Assembly (NCBI RefSeq): GCF_022533585.1
Contig: NZ_CP092827.1
Location: 1,466,001-1,530,000, forward strand
DNA length: 64,000 bases
Source: Pseudomonas sp. LS.1a
Lineage (GTDB): Bacteria; Pseudomonadota; Gammaproteobacteria; Pseudomonadales; Pseudomonadaceae
Direction: 5' to 3'
Under the pieces are notes generated by a model. It made no database searches and had not been told where the DNA came from. It was given only the letters and a program-made list of their open reading frames with translations. Positions 53,532 through 62,853 of the stretch are shown here, one piece after another. The number at the start of each line of letters is the position of its first letter. Position 1 is the stretch's first letter. The translations under genes and the position numbers were made by a program.

Positions 53532-55211
53532 ATGACCCAGGAAACCGGCGGCTTCGCCGCTCTCGATCTCAATCCGAACATTGTTGCTGCCGTTCTGGCG
53601 ACCGGCTACGAAGAGCCGTCCGCCATTCAGCAACAATCGATCCCGATCATCCTCGCCGGTCACGACATGATCGGCCAGGCGCAGACTGGCACCGGCAAGA
53701 CCGCTGCCTTCGCCCTGCCGATCCTCAACAAGATCGATGTGAGCAAGCGCGAACCGCAAGCCCTGATCCTGGCGCCAACCCGTGAGTTGGCGCTGCAAGT
53801 TGCTACCGCTTTCGAAACCTACGCCAAGCAGATGCCGGGCGTGAACGTGGTCGCCGTCTACGGTGGTGCCCCGATGGGCCCACAGTTGCGTGCGATCCGC
53901 AACGGCGCGCAAATCGTCGTGGCCACCCCGGGCCGCCTGTGCGACCACCTGCGTCGTGACGAAAAAGTCCTGTCGACCGTGCAGTACCTGGTCCTGGACG
54001 AAGCCGACGAGATGCTCAAGCTGGGCTTCATGGACGACCTCGAAGTGATCTTCGACGCAATCCCGGCCAGCCGCCAGACCGTGCTGTTCTCCGCCACCCT
54101 GCCGTCGTCGATCCGCTCGATCGCCGAACGCCACCTGCGCGAGCCCAAGCACGTCAAGATCCAGAGCAAGACCCAGACCGTCACTGCGATCGAGCAGGCC
54201 CACCTGATGGTCCACGCCGACCAGAAGATCCCGGCTGTGCTGCGTCTGCTGGAAGTGGAAGAGTTCGACGCGCTGATCGCCTTCGTGCGTACCAAGCAAG
54301 CTACCCTGGACCTGGCCGCCGCGCTGGAAGCCAAGGGCTACAAGGCTGCCGCGCTGAACGGTGACATCGCCCAGAACCAGCGTGAGCGCGTGATCGACTC
54401 GCTCAAGGATGGCCGCCTGGACATCGTTGTCGCTACCGACGTCGCTGCCCGTGGCCTGGACGTACCGCGCATCACTCACGTGTTCAACGTCGACATGCCG
54501 TACGACCCGGAGTCCTACGTACACCGTATCGGCCGTACCGGCCGTGCCGGTCGCGATGGCCGTGCACTGCTGCTGGTCACCCCGCGTGAGCGCCGCATGT
54601 TGCAGGTGATCGAGCGCGTAACCGGGCAAAAAGTTGCCGAAGCCCGTCTGCCGAATGCCCAGGCCGTGCTGGATGCCCGCATCAAGAAGCTGACCTCGAG
54701 CCTGGCACCGCTGGTCGCCGAAGCAGAAGCCAGCCACGGCGAGCTGTTCGACCGCCTGACCAACGACCTGGGTTGCAGCGCGCGTGCCCTGGCTGCCGCC
54801 CTGCTGCGCAAGGCCACCAATGGCCAGGCGCTGGACCTGGCCGCGGTAGAGCGTGAGCAGCCGCTGGTGCCGAGCTTCGCCCCGCGTGGCGAGCGTACCG
54901 AGCGTGGTGAGCGTGGCGAACGCCCAGAGCGTGGTGACCGCGAGCGTCGTGCCCCGCTGCCGCTGGCCGAAGGCCGCGTGCGTTGCCGTACTGCCCTGGG
55001 TGCCCGTGACGGCATCGCTGCCAAGAACCTGCTGGGCGCGATCCTCAACGAGGGTGGCCTGGCCCGTGACGCCATCGGCCGCATCCAGGTGCGCGACAGC
55101 TTCAGCCTGGTCGAGTTGCCGGAAGACGGCCTGGAGAAGCTGCTGTCCAAGCTCAAGGACACCCGCGTGGCTGGCAAGCAGCTGAAGCTGCGTCGCTACC
55201 GCGAGGATTGA
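53532..55211 (+). CDS. deaD: DEAD-box ATP-dependent RNA helicase DeaD/CsdA
   Basis: 559 aa. Motifs in order: Q motif (GYEEPSAIQQQSIP), motif I AQTGTGKT (50-57), PTREL, TPGR, DEAD, SAT, ATDVAARGLD and HRIGRTGRAG. After the helicase core is a dimerisation region, then an RGE-rich linker (RGERTERGERGERPERGDRE), then a DbpA/CsdA-like RNA-binding domain (RCRTALGARDGIAAKNLLGA). It unwinds structured RNA, mainly in ribosome assembly and mRNA decay at low temperature. Start ATG at 53532, with GAGG upstream. A strong terminator follows. Confidence 0.95.
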   Translation: MTQETGGFAALDLNPNIVAAVLATGYEEPSAIQQQSIPIILAGHDMIGQAQTGTGKTAAFALPILNKIDVSKREPQALILAPTRELALQVATAFETYAKQMPGVNVVAVYGGAPMGPQLRAIRNGAQIVVATPGRLCDHLRRDEKVLSTVQYLVLDEADEMLKLGFMDDLEVIFDAIPASRQTVLFSATLPSSIRSIAERHLREPKHVKIQSKTQTVTAIEQAHLMVHADQKIPAVLRLLEVEEFDALIAFVRTKQATLDLAAALEAKGYKAAALNGDIAQNQRERVIDSLKDGRLDIVVATDVAARGLDVPRITHVFNVDMPYDPESYVHRIGRTGRAGRDGRALLLVTPRERRMLQVIERVTGQKVAEARLPNAQAVLDARIKKLTSSLAPLVAEAEASHGELFDRLTNDLGCSARALAAALLRKATNGQALDLAAVEREQPLVPSFAPRGERTERGERGERPERGDRERRAPLPLAEGRVRCRTALGARDGIAAKNLLGAILNEGGLARDAIGRIQVRDSFSLVELPEDGLEKLLSKLKDTRVAGKQLKLRRYRED

Positions 55212-55224
55212 TCCTGGCGCAATG

Positions 55225-55258
55225 AAAAAATCCCCGGCCTCGGCTGGGGATTTTTTTT
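55225..55258 (+). terminator. Rho-independent terminator of deaD
   Basis: AAAAAATCCCC / GGGGATTTTTTTT arms around GGCCTCGGCT, 13 bp after the deaD stop. Confidence 0.92.
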
Positions 55259-55267
55259 GCCTGTACC

Positions 55268-55300
55268 GGCCTCTTCGCGGGCAAGCCCGCGAAGAGGTCC
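55268..55300. repeat. Collapsed REP palindrome
   Basis: GGCCTCTTCGCGGGC / GCCCGCGAAGAGGTCC arms around AA, between the convergent deaD and dioxygenase genes. Slightly imperfect at the right end. Confidence 0.88.
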
Positions 55301-55301
55301 G

Positions 55302-56069
55302 TCAGCCGAACCGGTAAATGTCCATTCCCAACGCCCCCAAGGTGAACCCTTGGTGCACCACCCCAAACCTGCCCCCAGCCCCAAGGGCAAAGAACAGCGG
55401 CAGGAAATGCTCATCACTGGGATGGTTGCGCACCGCAAACGGCGCCTGCTGCCGATAACCCAGCAACGCTTGCTGGTCATCCGCCCGAAGCTTTTCCACC
55501 ACCCAATCCCTGAACGCCAGCGCCCAAGGCTCGATCACATCCGGCCCGGCATGCCAGTCCAGTTCACCCAGGTTATGGGTAATGCTACCCGAGCCAATCA
55601 GCAGCACGCCCTGGTTGCGCAAACCCGCCAGCGCCTGTCCCACCTTGACCTGTAGCGCCGGCCCCATGTGGCTGGGCAGTGAAACCTGCACCACCGGAAT
55701 ACTCGCATCCGGGTACATCAGCGACAGCGGTACCCAGGCGCCGTGGTCGAACGGCCGCTGCGGGTCCAGCCGGGCTGGTAGCCCGGCTGCCTGCAACAGT
55801 TCACTGACCTGGACGGCAAGGGCGGGTTCGCCCGGCGCCGGGTACTGCACCGCGTACAGAGCAGGAGGGAAGCCATGGAAGTCATGCCAGGTCTCTGGCT
55901 GGGCGTTGCCGGTGACCAGTAACTCGCGGCTTTCCCAGTGCGCCGACACCACCACGATCGCTTTTGGCCGGGGCAGGGTGCTGGCCAGCCCGGCCAGCGC
56001 CGGTCCGCTGGCGCCGGGTTGCAGGGCAAGCATGGGAGAACCATGGGAAATGAACAGGCTGGGCAGCAT
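55302..56069 (-). CDS. 4,5-DOPA dioxygenase extradiol-family protein (YgiD-like)
   Basis: 255 aa class III extradiol ring-cleavage dioxygenase fold. Metal ligands are in FISHGSP (His), DHGAWVPL (His) and SITHNLGELDW; the pattern HxHxNLG is typical. E. coli YgiD cleaves DOPA or related catechols. No catechol pathway is adjacent. Start ATG at 56069. Divergent from tpm by 101 bp. Confidence 0.9.
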   Translation of the reverse strand: MLPSLFISHGSPMLALQPGASGPALAGLASTLPRPKAIVVVSAHWESRELLVTGNAQPETWHDFHGFPPALYAVQYPAPGEPALAVQVSELLQAAGLPARLDPQRPFDHGAWVPLSLMYPDASIPVVQVSLPSHMGPALQVKVGQALAGLRNQGVLLIGSGSITHNLGELDWHAGPDVIEPWALAFRDWVVEKLRADDQQALLGYRQQAPFAVRNHPSDEHFLPLFFALGAGGRFGVVHQGFTLGALGMDIYRFG

Positions 56070-56170
56070 GGCGGGGTCCTGACGGTTAAGATGCAGTCAT
56101 CTTCGATCAACTACAGATCGAAATCCAAACCAGTTTTTACCGACAAACCATCTAAAAATCGGGAGTGATC

Positions 56171-56821
56171 ATGGAGCCAGCGTTCTGGCAGCAGCGGTGG
56201 GCCGACAACCAGATCGGCTTTCACCAGGCGCAGGTGAACCCCTATCTGCAGAAGTATTGGCCAACGCTTGGCCTGGCGCCGGGCAGCCGCGTGCTGGTGC
56301 CACTGTGTGGCAAGAGCCTGGACCTGGCCTGGTTGGCTGGGCAGGGGTACCGCGTATTGGGTGTAGAGCTGTCGCGGCGGGCGGTGGAGGACTTCTTCCG
56401 CGAGCATGGGCTTGAAGCTGAAGTGCAACAGCGCGGGGCTTTCGAGGTTTGGCGCAGTGGTGACGTGGAGCTTTGGTGTGGCGATTTCTTTGCGTTGCAG
56501 GCAGGGGATATTGGTGACTGCGCGGGGCTTTATGACCGGGCGGCGGTGATTGCCTTGCCGACGCAGATGCGTGCGGCGTACATGCAGCTGTTGTCGGGTT
56601 TGCTGCCGACGGGTTGCCAGGGGCTGGTGGTGACCCTGGATTATGACCAGGCTTTGCTGGGCGGGCCGCCGTTTTCGGTAGGGGATGAAGAGCTGCGGCA
56701 GGGGTTTGCCGGGTGGCAGGTGGATGAGCTGGAGGTTGTGGAAGTGATTGAGGAAAGCCCGAAGTTTTCGCAGGCCGGGGTATCGAGCTTGTTGGAGCGG
56801 GTTTACCGGGTCAGCCGCTGA
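56171..56821 (+). CDS. tpm: Thiopurine S-methyltransferase
   Basis: 216 aa. MEPAFWQQRWADNQIGFHQAQVNPYLQKYWP and LVPLCGKSLDLAWLA are hallmarks. The enzyme methylates thiopurines and, in Pseudomonas, oxyanions of selenium and tellurium. The start at 56171 gives the family N-terminus with GGGAG about 6 nt upstream. A GTG two codons earlier is possible. A REP pair follows, opposite htpX. Confidence 0.94.
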   Translation: MEPAFWQQRWADNQIGFHQAQVNPYLQKYWPTLGLAPGSRVLVPLCGKSLDLAWLAGQGYRVLGVELSRRAVEDFFREHGLEAEVQQRGAFEVWRSGDVELWCGDFFALQAGDIGDCAGLYDRAAVIALPTQMRAAYMQLLSGLLPTGCQGLVVTLDYDQALLGGPPFSVGDEELRQGFAGWQVDELEVVEVIEESPKFSQAGVSSLLERVYRVSR

Positions 56822-56832
56822 CAGGTGTGTAG

Positions 56833-56943
56833 CCTGTGCCGGCCCTTTCGCGGGTGAACCCGCTCCCACAGGTACTGCACAATCCTCAAGGTGTGTAGTG
56901 AACCTGTGGGAGCGGGTTTACCCGCGAAGAGGCCGGCACAGGT
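56833..56943. repeat. REP inverted pair (30-nt spacer)
   Basis: Arms 56833-56872 and 56903-56943, flanked by CCTGTGCC/GGCACAGG. Cores differ (GTGAAC versus GTAAAC). Confidence 0.92.
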
Positions 56944-56947
56944 GTAC

Positions 56948-56980
56948 AAAAAAGGGCGACCGAAGTCGCCCTTTGTTTTT
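56948..56980 (-). terminator. Rho-independent terminator of htpX
   Basis: AAAGGGCGAC/GTCGCCCTTT arms around CGAA, with an A/T-run on the minus-strand 3' side, 11 bp after the htpX stop. Confidence 0.9.
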
Positions 56981-56990
56981 ACCGGTCGGA

Positions 56991-57878
56991 TCAACCGCGA
57001 CGGCGCAGGGCCTCGATACGGTCTTCCAGCGGCGGGTGGCTCATCAGCAGCCCGGCCAGGCCGTGCTTCAGGCCGCCATTGATGCCGAATGCCTTCATGG
57101 TGTCGGGCATGTGCACCGGCAGGCCCTGCTCCACGCGCAGACGCTGCAGGGCGCCGATCATCGCTGCGGTACCGGCCAGCTGTGCACCGGCTTCGTCGGC
57201 GCGGTATTCGCGGCGGCGCGAGAACCACATCACGATCATGCTGGCCAGAATGCCAAGGATCAACTCGGCAACGATGGTCGCCACGTAGTAGGCAATGCCC
57301 TGGCCTTCTTCGTTCTTGAAGATCACCTTGTCGACGAAGTTGCCGATGATGCGCGCGAAGAACATCACGAAGGTGTTCACCACGCCCTGCACCAGCGCCA
57401 GGGTGACCATGTCGCCGTTGGCTACGTGGCCGATCTCGTGGGCCAGCACTGCGCGCACTTCATCGGGCGAGAAGCGCTCCAGCAGGCCCTGGGAAACGGC
57501 CACCAGCGCGTCATTGCGGTTCCAGCCGGTGGCGAAGGCGTTGGCCTCGTACGCCGGGAAGATACCCACCTCGGGCATCTTGATGCCCGCTTCACGGGAC
57601 AGTTCTTCGACCGTTTGCAACAGCCACTGCTCGTGGCGGGTGCGCGGCTGGCTGATGATCTGGGTGCCGGTGGTCATCTTCGCCATCCACTTGGAGATGA
57701 ACAGCGAGACGAGGGAGCCGGCAAAGCCGAACACGGCGCAGAACACCAGCAGGCTGCTGAGGTTCAGGTCGACCCCGTTGGCGGCCATGAACCCGTTGAA
57801 ACCGAACAGGCTCAGGGTAATGCTTGCAACCAGCACCACCGCGAGGTTGGTGGCTACAAACAACAGAATGCGCATCAT
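56991..57878 (-). CDS. htpX: Membrane zinc metalloprotease HtpX
   Basis: 295 aa. Two N-terminal and two central transmembrane helices. The active site HEIGH ([13 protein letters not shown]) with the downstream Glu in [10 protein letters not shown]. Inner-membrane quality-control protease acting with FtsH-type systems. The N-terminus [20 protein letters not shown] matches the family. AGGAG precedes the tandem ATGs. A strong hairpin lies downstream. Confidence 0.95.
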   Translation of the reverse strand: MMRILLFVATNLAVVLVASITLSLFGFNGFMAANGVDLNLSSLLVFCAVFGFAGSLVSLFISKWMAKMTTGTQIISQPRTRHEQWLLQTVEELSREAGIKMPEVGIFPAYEANAFATGWNRNDALVAVSQGLLERFSPDEVRAVLAHEIGHVANGDMVTLALVQGVVNTFVMFFARIIGNFVDKVIFKNEEGQGIAYYVATIVAELILGILASMIVMWFSRRREYRADEAGAQLAGTAAMIGALQRLRVEQGLPVHMPDTMKAFGINGGLKHGLAGLLMSHPPLEDRIEALRRRG

Positions 57879-58059
57879 GGTTGTTACGTTCTCCTGACGG
57901 ATGAGTTGTCGCTTACTGCGGGGTATATAAGGGGCCGGCCGTGCCGATTCAATCGGGCGACTATTTCAAACTGTGTACGGCGGAGTATGGCAGAGGATGG
58001 CGCGGGGGCTGTGGGATAGAGCGTTGCAGGATGTAAGAAACATCCTGTGAGATTGCAGG

Positions 58060-58164
58060 GGGCTGCTTTGCAGCCCATTCGCGGTAAACCCGCTCCCACA
58101 GGGTTTGCGCAAAGCTCAAGGGCTGCGCTGTACCTGTGGGAGCGGCTTTAGCCGCGAAGAGGCC
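58060..58164. repeat. REP inverted pair (30-nt spacer)
   Basis: Arms 58060-58102 and 58133-58164. The right core (GGCTTTAGCC) is divergent from the left (GGTAAACC). A GGGCTGCTTTGCAGCCC hairpin abuts the left arm. Confidence 0.88.
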
Positions 58165-58169
58165 ATCAC

Positions 58170-59381
58170 TTACTGCGAATAGGTCCGCAGGAAATTGCCG
58201 ATCCGGCCAATCGCCGCCTCCAGGTCATCCACCCGCGGCAAGGTCACCACGCGGAAGTGGTCCGGCCACGGCCAGTTGAACGCCGTGCCCTGAACGATCA
58301 GCAGCTTCTCCGACAGCAGCAGGTCGAGCACGAACTTCTCGTCGTTGTGAATCGGGCAAACCTTCGGGTCGATCTTCGGGAACGCATACAGCGCACCCAT
58401 TGGTTTCACGCAGCTTACGCCCGGGATGTCGTTCAGCAGCTCGTAGGTGCGGTTGCGCTGCTCCAGCAGGCGGCCCGGTGGCAGCACCAGGTCGTTGATG
58501 CTCTGGTAGCCGCCCAGCGCGGTCTGGATGGCATGCTGGGCCGGCACGTTGGCGCACAGGCGCATGTTGGCCAGCATGTCGATGCCTTCGATGTAGCTTT
58601 GCGCGTGGTGCTTGGGCCCGGAGATGATCAGCCAGCCGGAACGGAAGCCCGCCACCCGGTACGACTTGGACAGGCCGTTGAAGGTCAGGCACAGCAGGTC
58701 GGGGGCCAGCGAGGCGGTGCTGATGTGTACGGCTTCGTCGTACAGGATCTTGTCGTAGATCTCGTCGGAGAACACCACCAGGTTGTGCTGGCGGGCCAGT
58801 TCCAGCATGCCCAGCAGCAGCTCTTTGGAGTACACCGCGCCGGTCGGGTTGTTCGGGTTGATGATCACCAGGGCCTTGGTGTTCGGGGTGATCTTGGCCT
58901 TGATGTCCTCAAGGTCGGGGAACCAGTCGGCCTGCTCGTCGCACAGGTAATGCACCGGCTTGCCGCCAGCCAGGCTCACGGCGGCGGTCCACAGCGGGTA
59001 GTCGGGGGCCGGGATCAGCACTTCGTCGCCGTTGTTGAGCAGCGCCTGCATCGACATGACGATCAGCTCGGACACGCCGTTACCCAGGTAGATGTCCTCG
59101 ATGCCGACACCTTCGATCTGCTTCTGCTGGCAGTACTGCATCACCGCCTTGCGCGCGCTGAACAGGCCCTTGGAGTCGCTGTAGCCCTGGGCGGTGGGCA
59201 GGTTGCGGATCACATCCTGGAGGATTTCGTCAGGCGCCTCGAAGCCAAACGGCGCCGGGTTGCCGATGTTCAGCTTGAGGATACGGTGACCTTCCTCTTC
59301 CAGGCGTTTGGCGTGCTTGAGCACTGGGCCGCGAATGTCGTAGCAGACATTGGCGAGCTTGTTCGATTTGCTGAACTGCAT
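58170..59381 (-). CDS. alaA: Alanine/glutamate-pyruvate aminotransferase (AlaA-like)
   Basis: 403 aa fold-type I PLP aminotransferase. It starts MQFSKSNKLANVCYDIRGPVL, and contains NPNNPTGAVYS, the PLP-lysine in FNGLSKSYRVAGFRSGW, and a TLPRVDDLE end. The E. coli AlaA pattern fits, transferring amino groups between alanine and 2-oxoglutarate. The start is the ATG at 59381; the frame upstream to 59468 is unlikely. Divergent from msrB (167 bp). Confidence 0.93.
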   Translation of the reverse strand: MQFSKSNKLANVCYDIRGPVLKHAKRLEEEGHRILKLNIGNPAPFGFEAPDEILQDVIRNLPTAQGYSDSKGLFSARKAVMQYCQQKQIEGVGIEDIYLGNGVSELIVMSMQALLNNGDEVLIPAPDYPLWTAAVSLAGGKPVHYLCDEQADWFPDLEDIKAKITPNTKALVIINPNNPTGAVYSKELLLGMLELARQHNLVVFSDEIYDKILYDEAVHISTASLAPDLLCLTFNGLSKSYRVAGFRSGWLIISGPKHHAQSYIEGIDMLANMRLCANVPAQHAIQTALGGYQSINDLVLPPGRLLEQRNRTYELLNDIPGVSCVKPMGALYAFPKIDPKVCPIHNDEKFVLDLLLSEKLLIVQGTAFNWPWPDHFRVVTLPRVDDLEAAIGRIGNFLRTYSQ

Positions 59382-59548
59382 GATGGGATCCCGATATGAG
59401 AAAACGCGCAACCCACGCCGAAAGGTTTGAAAGGGCAGGAAGCGGGTGCCAGACTGAACGCCTGGCACACGAAGCCACCTAATATACGTGCCACCCGCGC
59501 CCCGGAAAAGACGGTGCGCAGTGAAATTCAGCCTGCCGAGGTCCCTAC

Positions 59549-59944
59549 ATGCAAAAGATCGAGAAAACCCTGGAACAATGGCGGTCGATGCTCGACCCCG
59601 AGCAGTACCAGGTATGCCGCCTCAAGGGCACCGAGCGGCCATTCAGCGGCAAGTACAACAGCGAGCGCCGCGACGGCATCTACCACTGCATCTGCTGCGG
59701 CCTGCCACTGTTCGATGCGCAGACCAAGTTCGACTCCGGCTGTGGCTGGCCGAGCTTCTACGCCCCCATCGAGGAAAGCGCGATGATCGAAATCCGCGAC
59801 ACCTCCCACGGCATGATCCGCACCGAAGTCACCTGTGCCCGCTGCGATGCGCACCTGGGCCACGTGTTCCCCGACGGCCCGCCACCGACCGGCCTGCGCT
59901 ACTGCATCAACTCGGTGTGCATCGACCTGCGCCCGCGCGACTGA
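59549..59944 (+). CDS. msrB: Peptide-methionine (R)-S-oxide reductase
   Basis: 131 aa. It reduces methionine-R-sulfoxide in proteins. Catalytic Cys119 (GLRYCINS), structural zinc CxxC pairs C47/C50 and C96/C99, and the GCGWPSF substrate motif are all present. GAGG precedes the ATG by 7 nt. The gpx gene starts 13 bp after its stop on the same strand. Confidence 0.96.
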   Translation: MQKIEKTLEQWRSMLDPEQYQVCRLKGTERPFSGKYNSERRDGIYHCICCGLPLFDAQTKFDSGCGWPSFYAPIEESAMIEIRDTSHGMIRTEVTCARCDAHLGHVFPDGPPPTGLRYCINSVCIDLRPRD

Positions 59945-59957
59945 CCGGAGCCCGACC

Positions 59958-60446
59958 ATGGCTGGATCGATACTGGACATCCCCTGCGTGACCCTGGGCG
60001 GCGAGCACAAGAAGCTCGGCGACTTCCCCGGCAAGGCGCTGCTGGTGGTCAATACCGCCAGCCAGTGCGGCTTTACCCCGCAGTACAAGGGCCTGGAGCA
60101 ACTGTGGCAGGCCTACCGCGCGCGCGGCCTGGTGGTGCTGGGCTTCCCCTGCAACCAGTTCGGCAAGCAGGAGCCTGGCGATGCACGGGAAATCGCCCAG
60201 TTCTGCGAGCGCAATTTTGGCGTGAGCTTCCCGCTGTTCCGCAAGATCGAGGTCAATGGCCCTGGCAGCCACCCGCTGTTCGTCGAACTCAAGCAGCGCG
60301 CCCCCGGCATTCTGGGCAGCCAGAAGATCAAGTGGAACTTCACCAAGTTTCTGGTCGACCCGGCCTCTGGCCAGGTAACGCGCTACGCCCCCACCACCAA
60401 GCCGCAGGCCCTGGAGGCGGACATCGAGCGCCTGCTCAGCCGTTGA
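59958..60446 (+). CDS. Thioredoxin/glutathione peroxidase (GPx family)
   Basis: 162 aa. Peroxidatic C37 (NTASQCGFT), the tetrad Gln and Trp in GFPCNQFG and IKWNFTKF, and a second Cys at 65 (resolving-cysteine position), which is the thioredoxin-dependent type. It removes peroxides in the cytosol. It is likely co-transcribed with msrB. The 3' end overlaps the hybrid kinase gene by 11 bp on opposite strands. Confidence 0.94.
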   Translation: MAGSILDIPCVTLGGEHKKLGDFPGKALLVVNTASQCGFTPQYKGLEQLWQAYRARGLVVLGFPCNQFGKQEPGDAREIAQFCERNFGVSFPLFRKIEVNGPGSHPLFVELKQRAPGILGSQKIKWNFTKFLVDPASGQVTRYAPTTKPQALEADIERLLSR

Positions 60447-62751
60447 CGGGCACCCAGTGGTCCACCAGCGCCAGCAGCTCTTCGCGGCGGAACGGCTTGG
60501 CCAGGTAGTCGTTCATGCCCGCTGCCCGGCAGCGCTCGCGCTCCTCGGGCATGGCGTTGGCGGTGAGGGCGACGATCGGCAGGTCGGGCCAGCGGCCGCT
60601 CTGGCGGATGCGCCGGCTGGCCTCGTAGCCGTCCATCACCGGCATGTTGCAGTCCATCAGCACCAGGTCGAATTCGTCCTGTTCCAGTAGCTCCAGGGCT
60701 TCGGCGCCCTGGGTGGCCAGTTGCACCTGGCAGCCGAGCTTGGCCAGCATGCCTTTGGCGACCAGTTGGTTCACCGGGTTGTCCTCCACCAGCAGGATGC
60801 GCGCGCGGCCCTGCTCCAGGGTAATGGCCGGGGTGGCCAGCGGGTGCTCGGGCTCATGGCCTTGCAAAGTGCGTCGCAGGGTCTGGTACAGGGCGTTGCG
60901 CGCCAGTGGCCGGGCCAGCTGATGCAACGGCGCCAGGGCCAGTGACTGCTCGTTGGGCAGGAAGTTGCCGTAGGCGGTCACCAGCAGGATCGGTGTTTTC
61001 AGTGCCGGGCGCAGTTCGAACAGCTGGTCCAGGCGGTCGGTGATCAGCAGGTCGATGGCAGCGGCTTCCAGCCCCGCGATGCTGTCTTGCTGCTGGTAGG
61101 TCAGGCCCCAGGCGGGCAGCTGGTCCTGCAACAGTTCGTCGAGCCCGCTGCCGGCTGCGCACACTGCAGCCACGCGCCCGTGCAACGGTGCCGGCGGGAT
61201 CGCTTCGGTGTGCACCGCCAGTGGCAGCTCGGCGCTGAAGCGGCTGCCAAAGCCCGGTTCGGAATTGATATGCAGGCGGCCCTGCATGGCTTTGCACAGG
61301 TTGTGCGTCAGCGCCAGGCCCAGGCCGGTGCCGCCGTACTGGCGGGTGATGCCGGCGCCGGCCTGAGTGAACGGCTGGAAGATCCGTGCCTGGGCTTCTT
61401 CGGGGATGCCGATGCCGGTATCGCGCACCTCCAGGCGCACACCGCCGACCATGGTCGTCAGGCGCACATCCACGCGGCCGAAACGGGTGAACTTGAGGGC
61501 GTTGGACAGCAGGTTGCTGACGATCTGCCGCACCCGTGTGGGGTCGCCGAGTACGCTGCTGGGGAAGTCGCGGGCGATCAGGCAGGTCAGCTCCACGCTT
61601 TGCGCGGTGTTTTGCGACAGCAGGTTGGCGGTGTCCTCGACCATCGAGCCCATGTCGAACGGAATGCGTTCCAGCTCCAGCTGGCCGGCATCGAACTTGG
61701 ACAGGTCGAGAATATCGTTGAGCAACTCCACCAGCACCTTGCCCGAGTCGTGGGCAATCGCCAGCTGCTGGCGTTGCTCGCTGGGCAGCGGGCTGTCCAG
61801 GGCAAGGGCGATCATGCCGAGCATGCCGTTGAGCGGGGTGCGGATTTCGTGGCTCATGTTGGCGAGGAAGGCGGCGCGCGCCTGGGCCATGTCCAGCGCC
61901 CGGCGGCGGGCTTCTTCCAGCTCCTGGTTGGACAGGCTCAGGCTGCTGTTGCTGGCCTTGAGCTCGTTGGTGCGCGCCGAGACGATGTCTTCCAGCTCGT
62001 TGAGGTACTGGGTCAGGCGGTTTTCCGCGGTGCGCCGTTGCTCGATCTCGGTGGCCATGCTGACGAACTGCTGGTTGGCGACCTTCACCAGCACGCCGAT
62101 CTCGTCGTGTTCGTGGCCGTGCGGGCAGGCCAGGCGGGTTTGCCGGGGCTTGCGCGGGTCGCTGCCGCTGAGCGCGCCGATCACCGTCACCAGCGGCTTG
62201 GTCAGCATCATGTAGAACAGCGCCAGGAGGATGCCGGTCAGCACCAGGCTACGGGCGAAGCCGTTGAGCAGGGTGATGCCGGCGCGGTCGAGGAAGCGGC
62301 TGCCGAAGGCGAAGGTATCCACCTCCAGGTACAGGGTGCCGAGGTCTTCTTCGGGCATGTGGGTGAGGTACAGGCGCTCCTTGAACTGGCGCTGCTCGCC
62401 GAACAGGAAGTCGCTCAGTGGTCGGTAGCGGTCCTGCAGGCGCGGCCGTTCGACGTCGGCCAATACCGTTTCGTTGTTGTCGATCAGCCGCGCACGGATG
62501 ACCGCTGGCGACTCCAGCAGGCCGCGAGTCAGCTCCAGGGCCAGCTCGGAGTCGATGTTGTAGGCGATGCGCGAGGCCGGGTTGTGGCTGATTTGCAGCA
62601 AGGCGCGCACTTCGCGGTTGATGGATGCGTCTTCGCTGGCATAATCGATGCCGATCTGGATGAGACTGAGCAATGTTCCCAGGATGAAGCCGACCAGGAC
62701 TGTCAACCGGGCTTGCTTGTATGACAGGCGATTGGTGAACTTGATATCCAT
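60436..62751 (-). CDS. Hybrid sensor histidine kinase/response regulator
   Basis: 771 aa. TM1 (about 16-36), an extracytoplasmic sensor of about 125 residues with no known motif, TM2 (about 160-183), HAMP-like linker, a coiled coil (about 235-290), HisKA with H301 (MSHEIRTPLNG), HATPase (NLLSNALKF, DTGIGIPEE, GTGLGLAL), a degenerate receiver-like domain (about 525-630) and a true receiver with D700 (LVLMDCNMPVMDGYEA). BarA/GacS-like in order but without the C-terminal HPt domain, so phosphotransfer would need a separate HPt protein. Start ATG at 62751; the frame continues 14 codons upstream. Confidence 0.93.
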   Translation of the reverse strand: MDIKFTNRLSYKQARLTVLVGFILGTLLSLIQIGIDYASEDASINREVRALLQISHNPASRIAYNIDSELALELTRGLLESPAVIRARLIDNNETVLADVERPRLQDRYRPLSDFLFGEQRQFKERLYLTHMPEEDLGTLYLEVDTFAFGSRFLDRAGITLLNGFARSLVLTGILLALFYMMLTKPLVTVIGALSGSDPRKPRQTRLACPHGHEHDEIGVLVKVANQQFVSMATEIEQRRTAENRLTQYLNELEDIVSARTNELKASNSSLSLSNQELEEARRRALDMAQARAAFLANMSHEIRTPLNGMLGMIALALDSPLPSEQRQQLAIAHDSGKVLVELLNDILDLSKFDAGQLELERIPFDMGSMVEDTANLLSQNTAQSVELTCLIARDFPSSVLGDPTRVRQIVSNLLSNALKFTRFGRVDVRLTTMVGGVRLEVRDTGIGIPEEAQARIFQPFTQAGAGITRQYGGTGLGLALTHNLCKAMQGRLHINSEPGFGSRFSAELPLAVHTEAIPPAPLHGRVAAVCAAGSGLDELLQDQLPAWGLTYQQQDSIAGLEAAAIDLLITDRLDQLFELRPALKTPILLVTAYGNFLPNEQSLALAPLHQLARPLARNALYQTLRRTLQGHEPEHPLATPAITLEQGRARILLVEDNPVNQLVAKGMLAKLGCQVQLATQGAEALELLEQDEFDLVLMDCNMPVMDGYEASRRIRQSGRWPDLPIVALTANAMPEERERCRAAGMNDYLAKPFRREELLALVDHWVPVNG

Positions 62752-62853
62752 GAGTCCCGAGCCGGTTTCACGTTCCTTGCGCTGCGCAAGCATAGCCGAT
62801 CAACCCCGGCTGCTGGTGGGTCTGTCTGTTCATTTCAGTTGATCGCCAAGCGG

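Noticed and set aside
60436..60446. The 11-bp overlap of gpx with the hybrid kinase gene as a misannotated start or stop
   Set aside because: Both stop codons are clear and both proteins end with family-consistent residues. It is an ordinary tail-to-tail overlap.
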